A DNA stretch of 64,000 bases from Pelagomonas calceolata (Eukaryota; Sar; Pelagophyceae; Pelagomonadales; Pelagomonadaceae). A program made the translations under genes and the position numbers. The stretch's first letter is position 1, and each line of letters begins with the position of its first letter. Shown here one piece after another: positions 27,216-37,050 of this stretch. The notes beneath the pieces are model-generated. The model was given only the letters and a program-made list of their open reading frames with translations. It ran no database searches and had not been told where the DNA came from. The stretch is from positions 2,232,001-2,296,000 of the forward strand of contig CAKKNE010000005.1 of assembly GCA_918797485.1 (NCBI GenBank). Direction: 5' to 3'.

Positions 27216-28787
27216 TTAGGCGCCGAGCATGATGCGCCGGAGGTGCTCCTTGCGTCGATCCGACGACTTGTAGGGGCAATTTGGCAACGCGCGGAACGAC
27301 TGGGTCCGCACCGTCCGCTGGCGCGCTGGCGACAGCGCCTGGCGGCGGTGGTAGGCGCGGATTTGACCGGCTGAGGCGTCCGCCGGGATCGGCGAATGCC
27401 GTCGCTGGGCCTTGCGCTCCGGCGGACTAGGAGTCCGCGGCGGCGAGCGCCGCGGCGGCGACGCGCTGATGGTCGCAGGTCCGGGTCTGGTGCCCGAATT
27501 AACAAGATCGTGCGGCCGCGGGACGGCCACGCCGGACGCCGCGAGGTACTCGTCCAGCGTCACGCCCTCAGACGGTCTTGACCGTTGCGCAGAGCACGGT
27601 CGCGATATGTGCGTCGGGCCGCCGCCCGTCGCCGCTCGGACGCGCGTCGGCGGGCGCGTCGGCGAGCCGACCGTCGCGGGACGCGTCGCGGACCGTCTTC
27701 GTGATTGCATTTCCGCCACGCGCGCGTCGCGGTCGGCGGCGGCCGCGTCGACGCGCGCGCGGAAGGCCGTCGCGGCGCGGCCGCCGGAGCGGCCCGCCAG
27801 GAAGCCGTCCGTCGCTAAGTATTCGTCCGGCGCCGATGGCTGCGGAAACATCGACGCCGGCGCCGTAGCGGGTCGCGCGGGCCAAGCAAGGCGCGGCTCG
27901 ACGGGCCGCCGCGGGCGCTGCGAGGTCCGCGGCCTTGCCAATAACCTCTCGACGGGGAGAGGCGCCGTGAAGAAGGCGCCGTCGCCGTACCTTTCCTGCT
28001 GGCGGCGCGCGGAGGAGAAGGCCTCCTCCTCGCGCCGTAGCTCCTCCGAGATAGGTACCTTTTCTGCGGGCGGCGGCGGCGCGGGCTTTGCTACGACGGG
28101 AGCAGCGTCGACGGATTCGCTTTTCACCATCTCGCCGAAGCTCCCGTCGACGAGCTTAAAGCCTTGCCTTTCGTAGAAGCCGATCAAAAAAGGGTGCTCG
28201 TGGTGGTTGTCTTGCGTGACGTACAGCGTGACGGGCTTGCTCCTTTTTTCTGGTGCCGCTCTATCCATGTGCTCCAGCGCGCTTTCGAGCAACAAGCGCG
28301 ACAGGCCCCGGCGGCGCCACCGATCTTCCACGACCACGGCGTTCACGTACCTCTTCAGAATGTCGTAGTGGACCGTGGCCACGACGTCGCCGCGTGACGG
28401 GCCGTCCCTACAATCAAATAAGCATAACCTGTACGGCGCCGGGTGGTAGACGCAGCACTCCAATTTATTTCGTCGGAGTAGTCGTTTACAAGCCAGGCCC
28501 TGCTCGTCCGCGTCTCGTTGTTTACGAAGGGGATCAATGAATGATAATGAATGTTGCGACGCCTCGCTCCGTCGCTTGACCCACTTCGTGGGCACGTTCG
28601 CGTGCCACTCCTTGTTCTTATCTAAAATCGACGAGGCGGCCAAGGACGGTAGCGCGCAGGCCTCGGCGTAGCCGGCCGTCTTCATGTGCGTCGTGCCACA
28701 CGCATCACACCCGGCGCGCGTCGAGAAGAAGGGCGACGGCCTTAACCCCTGGAGGCGGCAGTAGTCGCAGAGGAGGTGGCGGCCCAT
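27216..28787 (-). CDS. GNAT-family acetyltransferase with long disordered C-terminus
   Basis: The ATG at 28787 (MGRHLLCDYCRLQGLRPSPF) is preferred over the first frame start at 29033 because it opens on a Cys pattern, CDYC...CDACGTTHMK, a small zinc-binding motif. The GNAT core follows: VVATVHYDILKRYVNAVVVE, DRWRRRGLSRLLLESALEHM (acetyl-CoA pyrophosphate loop, here RRRGLS for R/QxxGxG/A), VTLYVTQDNH and FLIGFYERQGFKLVDG. The last 270 residues are Pro/Arg/Ser-rich with repeated LDEYLAASG / PDEYLATDG and RRSATRPATVG-like segments. Substrate unknown. It shares an upstream region and one CTAG dyad with the divergent transporter. Confidence 0.75.
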   Translation of the reverse strand: MGRHLLCDYCRLQGLRPSPFFSTRAGCDACGTTHMKTAGYAEACALPSLAASSILDKNKEWHANVPTKWVKRRSEASQHSLSFIDPLRKQRDADEQGLACKRLLRRNKLECCVYHPAPYRLCLFDCRDGPSRGDVVATVHYDILKRYVNAVVVEDRWRRRGLSRLLLESALEHMDRAAPEKRSKPVTLYVTQDNHHEHPFLIGFYERQGFKLVDGSFGEMVKSESVDAAPVVAKPAPPPPAEKVPISEELRREEEAFSSARRQQERYGDGAFFTAPLPVERLLARPRTSQRPRRPVEPRLAWPARPATAPASMFPQPSAPDEYLATDGFLAGRSGGRAATAFRARVDAAAADRDARVAEMQSRRRSATRPATVGSPTRPPTRVRAATGGGPTHISRPCSAQRSRPSEGVTLDEYLAASGVAVPRPHDLVNSGTRPGPATISASPPRRSPPRTPSPPERKAQRRHSPIPADASAGQIRAYHRRQALSPARQRTVRTQSFRALPNCPYKSSDRRKEHLRRIMLGA

Positions 28788-29047
28788 GACTGCTCTCCAC
28801 TGCTGCGAGCCTTGCCGGGAGCCAATGGGGGCGCCGCGGCGAGGGCGTGGCGGGGCCGAGGAGTCCTTTGGCTCGGGATCGCTGGGGCAGCCCCTCCGCG
28901 ACGAGCGCGCTCCCTGTAAAGGAGATGTGGTGCAGCGCCGCTCTCCGGGTTTTGCCTCTCCGGCTTTACGAGAGGGACGATTCCCTGACCATCCATGGCC
29001 ACGGGGCGAGGGACGAACGAGTCCGGAAGGCAAGAAAACCGCGCGTA

Positions 29048-29069
29048 GCTAGCGGCCTAAGGCACTAGC
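29048..29069 (+). promoter_or_regulatory. CTAG promoter dyad, copy 4
   Basis: Reads GCTAGCGGC, CTAAGGCACTAGC. It lies between divergent starts: 261 bp from the GNAT gene (28787) and 185 bp from the transporter (29255). Confidence 0.7.
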
Positions 29070-29254
29070 AAGCCCAAAAACGCAAGGCCAGCCTCGCAAA
29101 GCGAGCCTCCCGTGCTGGGTCCACACACCAGCGCAAGCACAGAAGCAATATATATTGTGGCCGCATCAGCTCGCATGCATTTCTCGTCTGTCCAGGCATA
29201 ACTGCGTCTAACCCTTGGAGACAGCCAGCTTGTGCCAAACCCAGCGAGGGAGCC

Positions 29255-30679
29255 ATGCAACGCCGCTCCTCCAAAGAGGAGGCGCCCTTCCCCTGGCGCC
29301 AGTGTGTAGTACTGGCGCTGTGCAACGCGGCCCACTTCTACACCATCTGCTCCCTTTTTAGTTATGCGGGGTTCCTCGTCGTGGATTTAGGATGGTCACC
29401 AAACGTGGACGAGGCGGGCTACGTCGCCGGTTACCTCGGCAGCGCTCTGGTCGTGGGACGGCTCTTCACGTCGGTCCTGTGGGGGCGCCTGGCGGATGCT
29501 TTCGGAAGAAAACCGGCCATTTTACTGTCGATGGCGGGCATACTGGTCGGGAACCTGGCTTTTGGTATCACAAAAACGTTACATGCGGCATTGATCGTGC
29601 GAGCGATATTCCTAGGAGCGTGCAACGGCTGGGTGTCGCTCATGGGCGTCTACGTGGGGGAAGTGGGCGGCGCGTCTAGGCAGAACCGCGTCAACGGCTA
29701 CACGCTGACGGGCGGCACGTTTTGCCAATTGAGCGGCCCCGCCGTCGCCGCGCTCTTGTACAACAAGATACCGCGGTATCCTGCGTTAGCGCCGTCCTTA
29801 CTCGGCGCATGCTTAGCTCTGGTCGCCATTTTACTAGGAAGCGTGTGGCTCACGGAGACGAAGCAGCCCGGCTACGCCCGCGTCGGTGATGCTGAGGAGC
29901 CCGATGTAAGCGTGTCGTCCGACGTCCACTCGGTTTTGTTCGCGAAAGGCGTCTTCCTGCGCTTCGCGCTGGGTTTCGCGACTTTCGCAGCTTTTGATAC
30001 CATACCGCTCTGGGCCATCGCGTCCCTGAAAGCCGGTGGGCTGGATTTGACTCGAGCAGATCTAGCAATCACACTCACTGTAGCGTCGGGCGTCCAGGTC
30101 GTTTATTCTTTTCGGTTCATGGCATCCTTCATGGAAGGACGGGGCCTGAGGGGGTCGCTCGTGACCGCGGCTTGTGCAGGCGCTTCAACGTTAATGTTCA
30201 TTCCCATACTTGGCGGGTTGGAGTCGCCCTTCGGCGTCAAACTGTTATTTTTAGCAGTACCGGTCACAGTATTCTACGCCGCGGCGACCACAGCTTTTTC
30301 CGCTGCGCAAGCAATAGTGAATAACGTGGTGCGGAGCGCGGAACGGGGCTACGCCAATGGTGTTGCTGCCACCGTGGAGGCCGTGGGCAAGGCGGCGGGG
30401 CCGACCTTCGGGGCTGTGGTCCTCGCGACGGGGTTCTCGCGACACCACGGCGGCTTCGCGGCCTTCTGGTGCCTCGCCTCATCTTTACTACTAGCGGTCG
30501 CTGTGGCGAGAAAACTGCCCGAGTCCGTCGAGAAGTCGTTGGATGATGAACTGGCCACCATAGAAATGACGCGGCGGAAAGAGATAGGCTTCGACGAGGG
30601 CCAGGACGCCTGGGACGCGAAGCTCGGCAAGCGCGACTCGGAGCCCGTGTTGGCGGGGCTCGAGGACAGCGCGGCGTGA
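29255..30679 (+). CDS. major facilitator transporter, ZIFL (zinc-induced facilitator-like) type
   Basis: 474 residues with about 12 hydrophobic segments. The loop 2-3 motif is SVLWGRLADAFGRKPAILLS, the MFS signature in the form typical of plant/fungal ZIFL proteins. SYAGFLVVDLGWS in TM1 and IFLGACNGWVSLMGVYVGEV in TM4/5 fit the same group, and the last segments read NGVAATVEAVGKAAGPTFGA then VVLATGF. Family members export phytosiderophores, auxin or K+/Zn-related substrates at vacuole or plasma membrane, so metal homeostasis is plausible but not shown. The cytosolic tail is acidic. Confidence 0.8.
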   Translation: MQRRSSKEEAPFPWRQCVVLALCNAAHFYTICSLFSYAGFLVVDLGWSPNVDEAGYVAGYLGSALVVGRLFTSVLWGRLADAFGRKPAILLSMAGILVGNLAFGITKTLHAALIVRAIFLGACNGWVSLMGVYVGEVGGASRQNRVNGYTLTGGTFCQLSGPAVAALLYNKIPRYPALAPSLLGACLALVAILLGSVWLTETKQPGYARVGDAEEPDVSVSSDVHSVLFAKGVFLRFALGFATFAAFDTIPLWAIASLKAGGLDLTRADLAITLTVASGVQVVYSFRFMASFMEGRGLRGSLVTAACAGASTLMFIPILGGLESPFGVKLLFLAVPVTVFYAAATTAFSAAQAIVNNVVRSAERGYANGVAATVEAVGKAAGPTFGAVVLATGFSRHHGGFAAFWCLASSLLLAVAVARKLPESVEKSLDDELATIEMTRRKEIGFDEGQDAWDAKLGKRDSEPVLAGLEDSAA

Positions 30680-30889
30680 TTTGTGTTGTTTTGTTTTTCT
30701 AAGTTTATACCCAGTACTTAACTTCACGTACTAGACAACCCCCACCGACGACTGCGTTGCCGGGCCCGCTCTCTTCGCCGCTCCCTGTTCTCGCGCTGCT
30801 CGCGTCTCCCTGGGATGTCCGGCCCCGAGGGAGACCCCACGTTCTCAGGCCACGCGGATCCGTAGTCGCGGACCCCGCGCCAGTATTCG

Positions 30890-31222
30890 CACTACGCGGA
30901 GTCCCTTCGTTTGCTGAAGCGCTTCGAAGAAGCCAGGTCACTCTTGCGCAAGACGATACCCGTGGCGCGACGTGTTCTTAGAGATAATGATAGACTCACG
31001 CTCGTGATGCGGATGGTTTACGCAGCGGCGATCTACTGCGACGCCAGCGCCACGCTCGACGATCTCCGCGAGGCCGTGACGACGCTCGCAGAGACGGAAC
31101 GAACCGCGCGGCGCGTCCTCGGCGGCGCGCATCCGGACACAATGGGGATTGAGTACGACTTACGAAAGGCGCGCGCCGTACGCGACGCCCGCGAATCGGG
31201 GAGAGAGGTAATATTTGAATAA
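30890..31222 (+). pseudogene. TPR-segment remnant of the MYND/RING-CH/TPR family
   Basis: The frame reads HYAESLRLLKRFEEARSLLR, KTIPVARRVLRDNDRLTLVM, LDDLREAVTTLAETERTARR and VLGGAHPDTMGIEYDLRKAR to a stop at 31220-31222. It matches the TPR end of the copy at 2441-3690 at most positions and has no zinc-finger part and no ATG. The preceding 150 bp show no family sequence. It is 3' to the transporter gene on the same strand. Confidence 0.7.
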
Positions 31223-31269
31223 AGAGTCGGTCAGATAGCTAGGCGGCCCAGCTCTAAGCAAAGCAGAAG

Positions 31270-33192
31270 TTACTTAAAATGACTATCACCGTTGAACGGC
31301 GTGGCGTGCCGCCGCTCCTGGTACGCGTGGTTATCGACGGCCCAGAAGGCCGGCTGCTCGCGGCCCGGGCCCCGCGTGTGCGGCGTGTAGTCCGGCTTCT
31401 GAGATAACAAGTCGCGGTACTTGTGCTTCATGCGTGCGAGAATTCGCCCGTTATCTTTTCGGGGGAAGGGGCTCACATGAGGCCGTTGGGCGGAGTAGCC
31501 CACGGAGGAAGCGAGGTCGCGGTAGACGGCAGATTGAGCAGTTGTGGGCACGCTGCCCGGCGTTTTGGGAACCGCGCCGCGAAGCCGGCTCTCGGGCCGC
31601 GCCAGCATACGTATTTTTGGGTCGAGCGAGTCGGCGTACAGAGCCGTCGCCGCGGCCGACGTCGCCCGGTGCCTATTACCAACCAGCGCCGCGCGATGGT
31701 ACGAAATCTCGGGCACGCGGTGGCGGTCCGAGTGGACCTCCACGGCCTCGCCGACGACGAGGGGCACCTTATCCACCGAAGCCCCCGTCCGCCGCCTCAG
31801 GAACCGCGCGGGCACGCGCGTCTCCGTCCCGCCCTCATCATATGTGACATCATATTCTTGATCCTCCCGGACATGTATAATGGTCCCCTCGAAAGTATGA
31901 TAGCGGTGGTGGCCGACGAAGACCGGCGCGTTGAACTCGCCCGCATCGATAATCTCGCTCAAGGTTGCTAGGCCTTGCTGTAATAGAGCTCTACCCTCCT
32001 CCAATATGAGGTAGGCGTAGGTCCTTGACAAAATATCATCTACGGATCTTTTTACAGCTAAAACCACGACTGGTAGTAGAGCGCCATTGACACGAATATC
32101 TTTGACGCGCTTCCTGCGCGCCGTCGTAACCAGGTCCGTCTTGACGTGCCCGAAGGCCGCCAGACATTCGGCGTAGAGTTGGTCATGATTCTCTTCGTCG
32201 TGGGCGCCGTGGCGCAAATAACCACTTCCAGAGCCCCTAAACGCTGGATAGATGACGCTCCAATACACCAAGTGGACGCTCAATCCGATAAGTCTTGCAG
32301 AAGCTTGCGTGCCGAGCACCTTTTCCAACGTCGCCCGCTCGTGGTCGTCGTAGGCGCCCCGCGGAATGGCTTCGACGAACGTAGTCAGGGTGCCCTCGAT
32401 GTCCTTGTAGTCGCATTGTGGTGGATCGAGGAGCTCCTCGCCCGGCGCCGGCGCCGGCGCTTGACCGGCGAAGAGCCCGTCGAAATCCTTGGGCACGGCG
32501 TCGGACAGCCACGACGCGGCGTCGTCGAGGGATACCGATTGAGTGGCCTTGACCATGGGCCGGTCTCCCACGGGCGCCGCGGGGGCCTTCGCCTCGAGGC
32601 GCGGGGGCTCCTCCTTTGGCAATCGCGCGTCCGCGGCGGCCCAGATGACGGACGCGTCCGCGGAACTTTCAGAAACGGGCGGCGCCAGCCAGGTCAGCCG
32701 CTCCTGCGTCTTCTGTTGTCCTTCCACCGACCGGCACCCGCCCGGCTTCGTATCGCGATCGAACGGTCTGAGAGAAGGTCCCCGCCGCCCCCTCGGATTC
32801 GCCCGGTTCATCTGCCGCCGCAGCTCCCGCCCCGCCGGACCCTTGAACAACGTTTGGGGCGCGAGCTTGTAAGCCTCGGAGATGCGCACATCATCAGAAA
32901 CGGTGGGGTAGGGGCCGGGGCCCCGGTCGTATCTATCAAAATCGTGGGGCGTCGGGCTCGCCGGCGGCGTCGAGGGTGGTGTGACGAGGTCTTTGTTGGC
33001 CCGGAAGGTGCCCACGGGCGCGAGCACCGAGGTCCGCACCTCGGGAACGTGCGAGAAGCTCGCGACGGCGGCGCGGCCGTGGGTGTCCGCGTCCGTCAGG
33101 TTCGCGGCGGCGCTGCGGTAACGACGTTTGGTGATCTGGTGGTTTGTGACGGAGTTGGCCGTGTGGCTGAGGAAGCGGGCGTCCTCGCGCAT
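31270..33192 (-). CDS. unknown protein with one Tudor-like module
   Basis: The start at 33192 (MREDARFLSHTANSVTNHQI) is preferred over 33345, whose extra residues look untranslated; 640 residues. A central helical domain (LTTFVEAIPRGAYDDHERAT, SVHLVYWSVIYPAFRGSGSG, ILSRTYAYLILEEGRALLQQ) is followed by a small barrel reading TFEGTIIHVREDQEYDVTYD then EGGTETRVPARFLRR, the Tudor/SAWADEE-like pattern of chromatin and cilium proteins. N-terminal APQTLFKGPAGRELRRQMNR and C-terminal KHKYRDLLSQKPDY blocks look conserved. I do not recognise the family. It is divergent from COQ2. Confidence 0.55.
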   Translation of the reverse strand: MREDARFLSHTANSVTNHQITKRRYRSAAANLTDADTHGRAAVASFSHVPEVRTSVLAPVGTFRANKDLVTPPSTPPASPTPHDFDRYDRGPGPYPTVSDDVRISEAYKLAPQTLFKGPAGRELRRQMNRANPRGRRGPSLRPFDRDTKPGGCRSVEGQQKTQERLTWLAPPVSESSADASVIWAAADARLPKEEPPRLEAKAPAAPVGDRPMVKATQSVSLDDAASWLSDAVPKDFDGLFAGQAPAPAPGEELLDPPQCDYKDIEGTLTTFVEAIPRGAYDDHERATLEKVLGTQASARLIGLSVHLVYWSVIYPAFRGSGSGYLRHGAHDEENHDQLYAECLAAFGHVKTDLVTTARRKRVKDIRVNGALLPVVVLAVKRSVDDILSRTYAYLILEEGRALLQQGLATLSEIIDAGEFNAPVFVGHHRYHTFEGTIIHVREDQEYDVTYDEGGTETRVPARFLRRRTGASVDKVPLVVGEAVEVHSDRHRVPEISYHRAALVGNRHRATSAAATALYADSLDPKIRMLARPESRLRGAVPKTPGSVPTTAQSAVYRDLASSVGYSAQRPHVSPFPRKDNGRILARMKHKYRDLLSQKPDYTPHTRGPGREQPAFWAVDNHAYQERRHATPFNGDSHFK

Positions 33193-33372
33193 GGTTGCCC
33201 AGGTTCCCGGAGAGCCCCAGGTGGTAGCGTCTCCGAGGGGCAGCCCTCTTTGCCCAGGCGGTGCGTGGCTGGGTGACGGTAATAGAGCAGTGCTCCCGCG
33301 TGTCGCAGGCAGCGTCGTGGAGCCCCGGTTGGTCCGTGACAGCAAGCTGCTCTCGGGGCGCTGCGACTTTAA

Positions 33373-33394
33373 CTAGCGGCTGTAACACACTAGC
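33373..33394 (+). promoter_or_regulatory. CTAG promoter dyad, copy 5
   Basis: Reads CTAGCGGC, TGTAACACACTAGC. It lies between divergent starts: 181 bp from 33192 (minus) and 63 bp from COQ2 (33457, plus), the closest spacing in the set. Confidence 0.7.
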
Positions 33395-33456
33395 AAACAA
33401 GCGGCGTCGAGCAATCGTGTTCAGTGTCCGCATTGCTGCAAATAGCCGCTGAAAGC

Positions 33457-34479
33457 ATGTTCCGACATGCCGTCGCGACTGCGGTAAGACGCCGTGCGAG
33501 CCATGCCATCGCTGCGACCCGTGCGGGCCCGCCACGCCAAGGCCAGGCCTGCCGCTGCCTCGCCACGACGCCGCCGACGCCGCCGCAGCCGAAGCGAAGC
33601 AAGCCCGAAGCGCTCTTAGCACTGGCGCGCGTCGACGCGCCGGCCGGCACGCTGCTGCTCTACTGGCCGGGCGCGTGGTCCATCGCGCTCGCGGCGCCGC
33701 CCGGCGCCCTACCTGATATGAAACTCCTGGCTCTATTTGGCGCCGGCTCCGTAATCATGCGGGGCGCCGGCTGCACCATCAACGATATCCTAGACAGAGA
33801 CGTCGACGGCGCCGTCGAGAGGACAAAAACCAGACCGCTCGCCGCGAACGAACTAAGCGTGCAAGAGGCGACGGCGTTCCTCGCGGTGCAACTGACCTGC
33901 GGCTTGGGTGTGCTGACGCAGCTCGACTTGTCTTCCATAGCTCTGGGGGCGTGCTCCGTGCCTCTGGTATTAACGTATCCATTGGCCAAGAGGTTCTTCG
34001 CGATGCCTCAATTAGTGTTGGGCTTGACCTTCAACTGGGGCGCGTTGCTGGGCTACTCTGCGGCCACGGGAGGCACGGTGGATTACGGCGTGTGCCTGCC
34101 CTTGTATGGTGGGTGCGTCGCTTGGACTCTATTGTATGATACCCTGTACGCGCACCAGGATAAAACGGACGACGCCAAACTGAAACTGCGGTCGTCGGCA
34201 TTAACAATAGGTGATCAAAATACGCCTATGTTTCTTCGTGTTTGTGGTGTCGCGACGGTAAGCGGCCTCGGCCTCGCGGGCTACACTGCGGGTTTCAATG
34301 ATGCGACGGCGTGGCCCTTCTACGCGTCGCTCGCAACCTTCGCGGCCCACCTCGCCTGGCAGGTCGAGACGGCTGAATTGGATAACCCGGCGAACCTCGG
34401 CGCGCGGTTCCGGAGCAACGGCGCGATCGCGCCGGTCGTGTTGCTTGGCGTCGCGGCGGCGACGCTGAATAGCGCCTAA
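33457..34479 (+). CDS. COQ2: 4-hydroxybenzoate polyprenyltransferase, ubiquinone biosynthesis
   Basis: Mitochondrial UbiA-family enzyme that attaches the polyprenyl tail to 4-hydroxybenzoate. The ATG at 33457 (MFRHAVATAVRRRASHAIAA) gives an Arg/Ala-rich mitochondrial leader. The first aspartate-rich motif is GCTINDILDRDVDGAVERTK (NDxxDxxxD), the family TRPLAA follows, and the second is DTLYAHQDKTDD (D.xYA.QDK.DD). LLYWPGAWSIALAA matches the GTxLLxxPxxW opening of the COQ2 core, and seven to nine hydrophobic helices span the chain. 340 residues, normal for eukaryotic COQ2. Confidence 0.92.
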   Translation: MFRHAVATAVRRRASHAIAATRAGPPRQGQACRCLATTPPTPPQPKRSKPEALLALARVDAPAGTLLLYWPGAWSIALAAPPGALPDMKLLALFGAGSVIMRGAGCTINDILDRDVDGAVERTKTRPLAANELSVQEATAFLAVQLTCGLGVLTQLDLSSIALGACSVPLVLTYPLAKRFFAMPQLVLGLTFNWGALLGYSAATGGTVDYGVCLPLYGGCVAWTLLYDTLYAHQDKTDDAKLKLRSSALTIGDQNTPMFLRVCGVATVSGLGLAGYTAGFNDATAWPFYASLATFAAHLAWQVETAELDNPANLGARFRSNGAIAPVVLLGVAAATLNSA

Positions 34480-34735
34480 TTTTGTTGGTTGTTGTGTAAA
34501 GACGTCTGCTTCGTCCGACCGGGCGCCAGCCCGCACGGTGGCCACCTGTTGCGCAGCAGAGCGCTTTGATCGCTTGTGAGGCGCCGTGGCGGCGATACCT
34601 GTGCTTTCGAACGCGGCGGCGTCGTCATCTCGACGCCATCGAGCAGCCGCGGTGCCTGGACCATCGCAGGGCAGCCCCGGCGCACTGCACAAAAAGTATT
34701 GCAACCAGCTGTGCCACGCTCAAAGGCAGCAAGCG

Positions 34736-36856
34736 ATGGCCGCGCCCGTCCGGCGCATGACGAGCGTCTTCCTCCACGCGTCCTGGGACGAGGACGAGGA
34801 GTACGCCTGCTGCCCCGTCATTAAAGATTGTGGTGCCGCAACTTTACGACATTTACTCAAAGAATACATTGGTGAAAGAAACGTGAATAAACTACGAACA
34901 ACAGCACAACTCCGCGCCGCCGCAAAAAAATGCAAGTTGCACGAACGCAAGCTGAAAGGCGCGGATGCGTTGAGGCATCGCGCCGGCATTGTGGTAAGCA
35001 TGCTCAGTCGGCTTGAGAGAAGAGCCCCGGACGCGAGGGCAGCGCTCACAAATGCAACATTGGAAAGGCGGGGCCAGTGGGTCGTCGTCACGAAGGCCGA
35101 CCACGAAAAAAAAGAAGAACATAAAAGTGTCAACGCCGCCGAGAAATTAGAGCATCAACTCGAGGAGAAGGTCAAGAAGGCCGTGCAGACGCGGGCTGAG
35201 AAGCGGAAAGCGTTCTTGGTGGCGAACCAGAAGGCCGCTTCTGCTGGGAGTGCTATTTCTGCAGTTGATGGACATGATACGTTGCTGGCTACTTTTGAAG
35301 CGACGGAAAAAGCGGTAGACGTCGCCTTTCGGAAAAGAAAACCGATTACCTTTCGCATGGCGCCTTTCTACTCAGGCTGGGTCGAGGCCCAAGGTTTGTT
35401 GATCGACGGGGTCCGATATTGCGTCTTGGCTTACGGTTCTTTGGCCTTGTTCGATCGGGAAGCGGCGCCTCGCAAGAAATTAGCATCCCTAAAATTGCAT
35501 GGGGCCGTAGTGGAGCCTAAACCATCAGATCTGGAGAGAAATGCGCGCGTCGAAGTCAGAAGAGGCAACCGGCGCATTACATTGAGGCCGCCGCCCCACG
35601 GCTCCAAGTACCACAAGAAAGCCGCGGCGTTGGTGGACATGGCGGCCATATTGATCGTGGCCATCGGCCACGCCAACGGCAGCCCGGACATCAAAGAGCT
35701 AGAGGTGTTCCGGCGCAAGGGCGCGGCCGACGACACGGCGGCCATGCAGCCCACGCTCAAATCAAATGTATCAACGCCGACGACGCCCATGGTCCGCATC
35801 CGCGCGCCGTCGCCCTCCATAGAGTCGGCGCACTCCGCGCCGGCGACGCCTGCGACGCCCGCCGCGGCCGACGTCGTCGACGAGATTTTTAGGGACCGCG
35901 GGATCGAGCATCACGAGATCGGGCGCGACGCGGCGCCGCCGCCGGCCCCGGCCCCGGCCCCGGCGCCCGCGCCCGCGCCCGCGGCCAAGCCGCCGCCGGC
36001 GGCCCCGGCGCCGGCACCCGCGCCCGCGGCGAAGAAGCGCAATAGCTGGTTTGGGAGCAAGGCGAAGCCCAAGCCCGCGCCGGCGCCGGCGCCCGCCCCA
36101 GCGAAGAGCTCGTTCTGGGAGGCTCGTAAACGAACGCCGGCGCCCGCGCCCGCCCCGGCCGCGGCGCCCGACGCCGCCGCCTTCCTGGCCGGCGCGCTCG
36201 ACAAGGCGCCGTCACCCGTGGCGCGCGAACCCATCGGTAAGACGGCCGCCGCGGACGACGTCGAGGTGCGGCTGAAGGCCCTGCAGAAGCTCGAGGCGTC
36301 GATCGACGTGATCACGACGACGGCGATGGGCGCCAAGGTCGACAAGGCTTTACAGGCTTTTGGGGGAGGGTCCCCGGATCCCAGAGTCCAGGCGACGGTC
36401 GCGCGGATCCGTACAAAGGCCGCCGCGAAGGATGTTAGCGCCGGCACGAAGGCATTGAGACGATTGAGACGGCGGCACAAGCTCAAACAGGGCTGGGCGC
36501 GGCTCCGCCCGCCGCGCTGGGACTCGACGGACGAGGATGATGTGTTTGCGCTGCAGGCGCCCGCGACGACGCCCGTGGCCATGAAAGTGAAGGCGTCGCC
36601 GGATCCGACGCCGGAAACGCCGCCCTTCGTCGCGCCGTTTCCGGGGCAGACGCCCTCGCCCAACCGCAAGATCGTCCGGCGGCTCGTGCGACGCGTGGTC
36701 TCGGCGTCGAAGGACGGCGTCGAGGTCGTGATCGTCGACGGCAAGCGCATGCGGCGCGTGGTCCGGCGCGTCGGCGACGCCCCGAGTAGTGGTGGGAAGC
36801 GCGTCCGGCGCGTGCGCGTCATTAAAAGGAGGCGGTCGTTCGAGGCGGTGCACTAA
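34736..36856 (+). CDS. PH-like-domain protein with Pro/Ala linker and basic C-terminus
   Basis: The frame opens at 34586, but the ATG at 34736 or 34757 (MTSVFLHASWDEDEEYACCP) is the likelier start. After a helical, charged N-terminus (KADHEKKEEHKSVNAAEKLE) a PH-like fold is suggested by FYSGWVEAQGLLIDGVRYCV, LAYGSLALFDREAAPRKKLA and VEVRRGNRRITLRPPPHGSK ending in a helix. A long (AP)n linker (nt 35930-36170) breaks around NSWFGSKAK and SSFWEARKR. The C-terminus carries three related basic/valine repeats (RKIVRRLVRRVVSASKDGVE, KRMRRVVRRVGDAPSSGG, KRVRRVRVIKRRRS). Membrane or phosphoinositide binding is inference. The family is not recognised. Confidence 0.55.
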   Translation: MAAPVRRMTSVFLHASWDEDEEYACCPVIKDCGAATLRHLLKEYIGERNVNKLRTTAQLRAAAKKCKLHERKLKGADALRHRAGIVVSMLSRLERRAPDARAALTNATLERRGQWVVVTKADHEKKEEHKSVNAAEKLEHQLEEKVKKAVQTRAEKRKAFLVANQKAASAGSAISAVDGHDTLLATFEATEKAVDVAFRKRKPITFRMAPFYSGWVEAQGLLIDGVRYCVLAYGSLALFDREAAPRKKLASLKLHGAVVEPKPSDLERNARVEVRRGNRRITLRPPPHGSKYHKKAAALVDMAAILIVAIGHANGSPDIKELEVFRRKGAADDTAAMQPTLKSNVSTPTTPMVRIRAPSPSIESAHSAPATPATPAAADVVDEIFRDRGIEHHEIGRDAAPPPAPAPAPAPAPAPAAKPPPAAPAPAPAPAAKKRNSWFGSKAKPKPAPAPAPAPAKSSFWEARKRTPAPAPAPAAAPDAAAFLAGALDKAPSPVAREPIGKTAAADDVEVRLKALQKLEASIDVITTTAMGAKVDKALQAFGGGSPDPRVQATVARIRTKAAAKDVSAGTKALRRLRRRHKLKQGWARLRPPRWDSTDEDDVFALQAPATTPVAMKVKASPDPTPETPPFVAPFPGQTPSPNRKIVRRLVRRVVSASKDGVEVVIVDGKRMRRVVRRVGDAPSSGGKRVRRVRVIKRRRSFEAVH

Positions 36857-36949
36857 TTCAATGAATCTATCTATCCGAGAGAGAGAGAGTCACTTATTGA
36901 ACCCACACCCCGGTAGTACGGACCCCGAACGCTTCGCCACCGTATCCAT

Positions 36950-36973
36950 GCTAGCGGCGTGTAAGACACTAGC
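36950..36973 (+). promoter_or_regulatory. CTAG promoter dyad, copy 6
   Basis: Reads GCTAGCGGC, GT, GTAAGACACTAGC. It lies 77 bp upstream of the ankyrin-type remnant at 37051, which keeps its promoter element although the gene appears broken. Confidence 0.7.
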
Positions 36974-37050
36974 ATTACAGCCTACAGCAAGCTCAAGACG
37001 AATCGCTCAGGCTTTGAGTGGAGTCTCGGCGTGTTCTGCTTGTGTTGACG

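Noticed and set aside
32146-33276. Open + frame of 376 codons opposite the Tudor-like protein
   Set aside because: Arginine/proline-rich shadow composition; the minus strand carries structured domains and the better start context.
35930-36170. Proline-alanine runs in the PH-like protein (and in the flavodoxin-FNR linker) as possible assembly artefacts
   Set aside because: Both frames stay open through the repeats with folded domains on each side, so they are ordinary low-complexity linkers.
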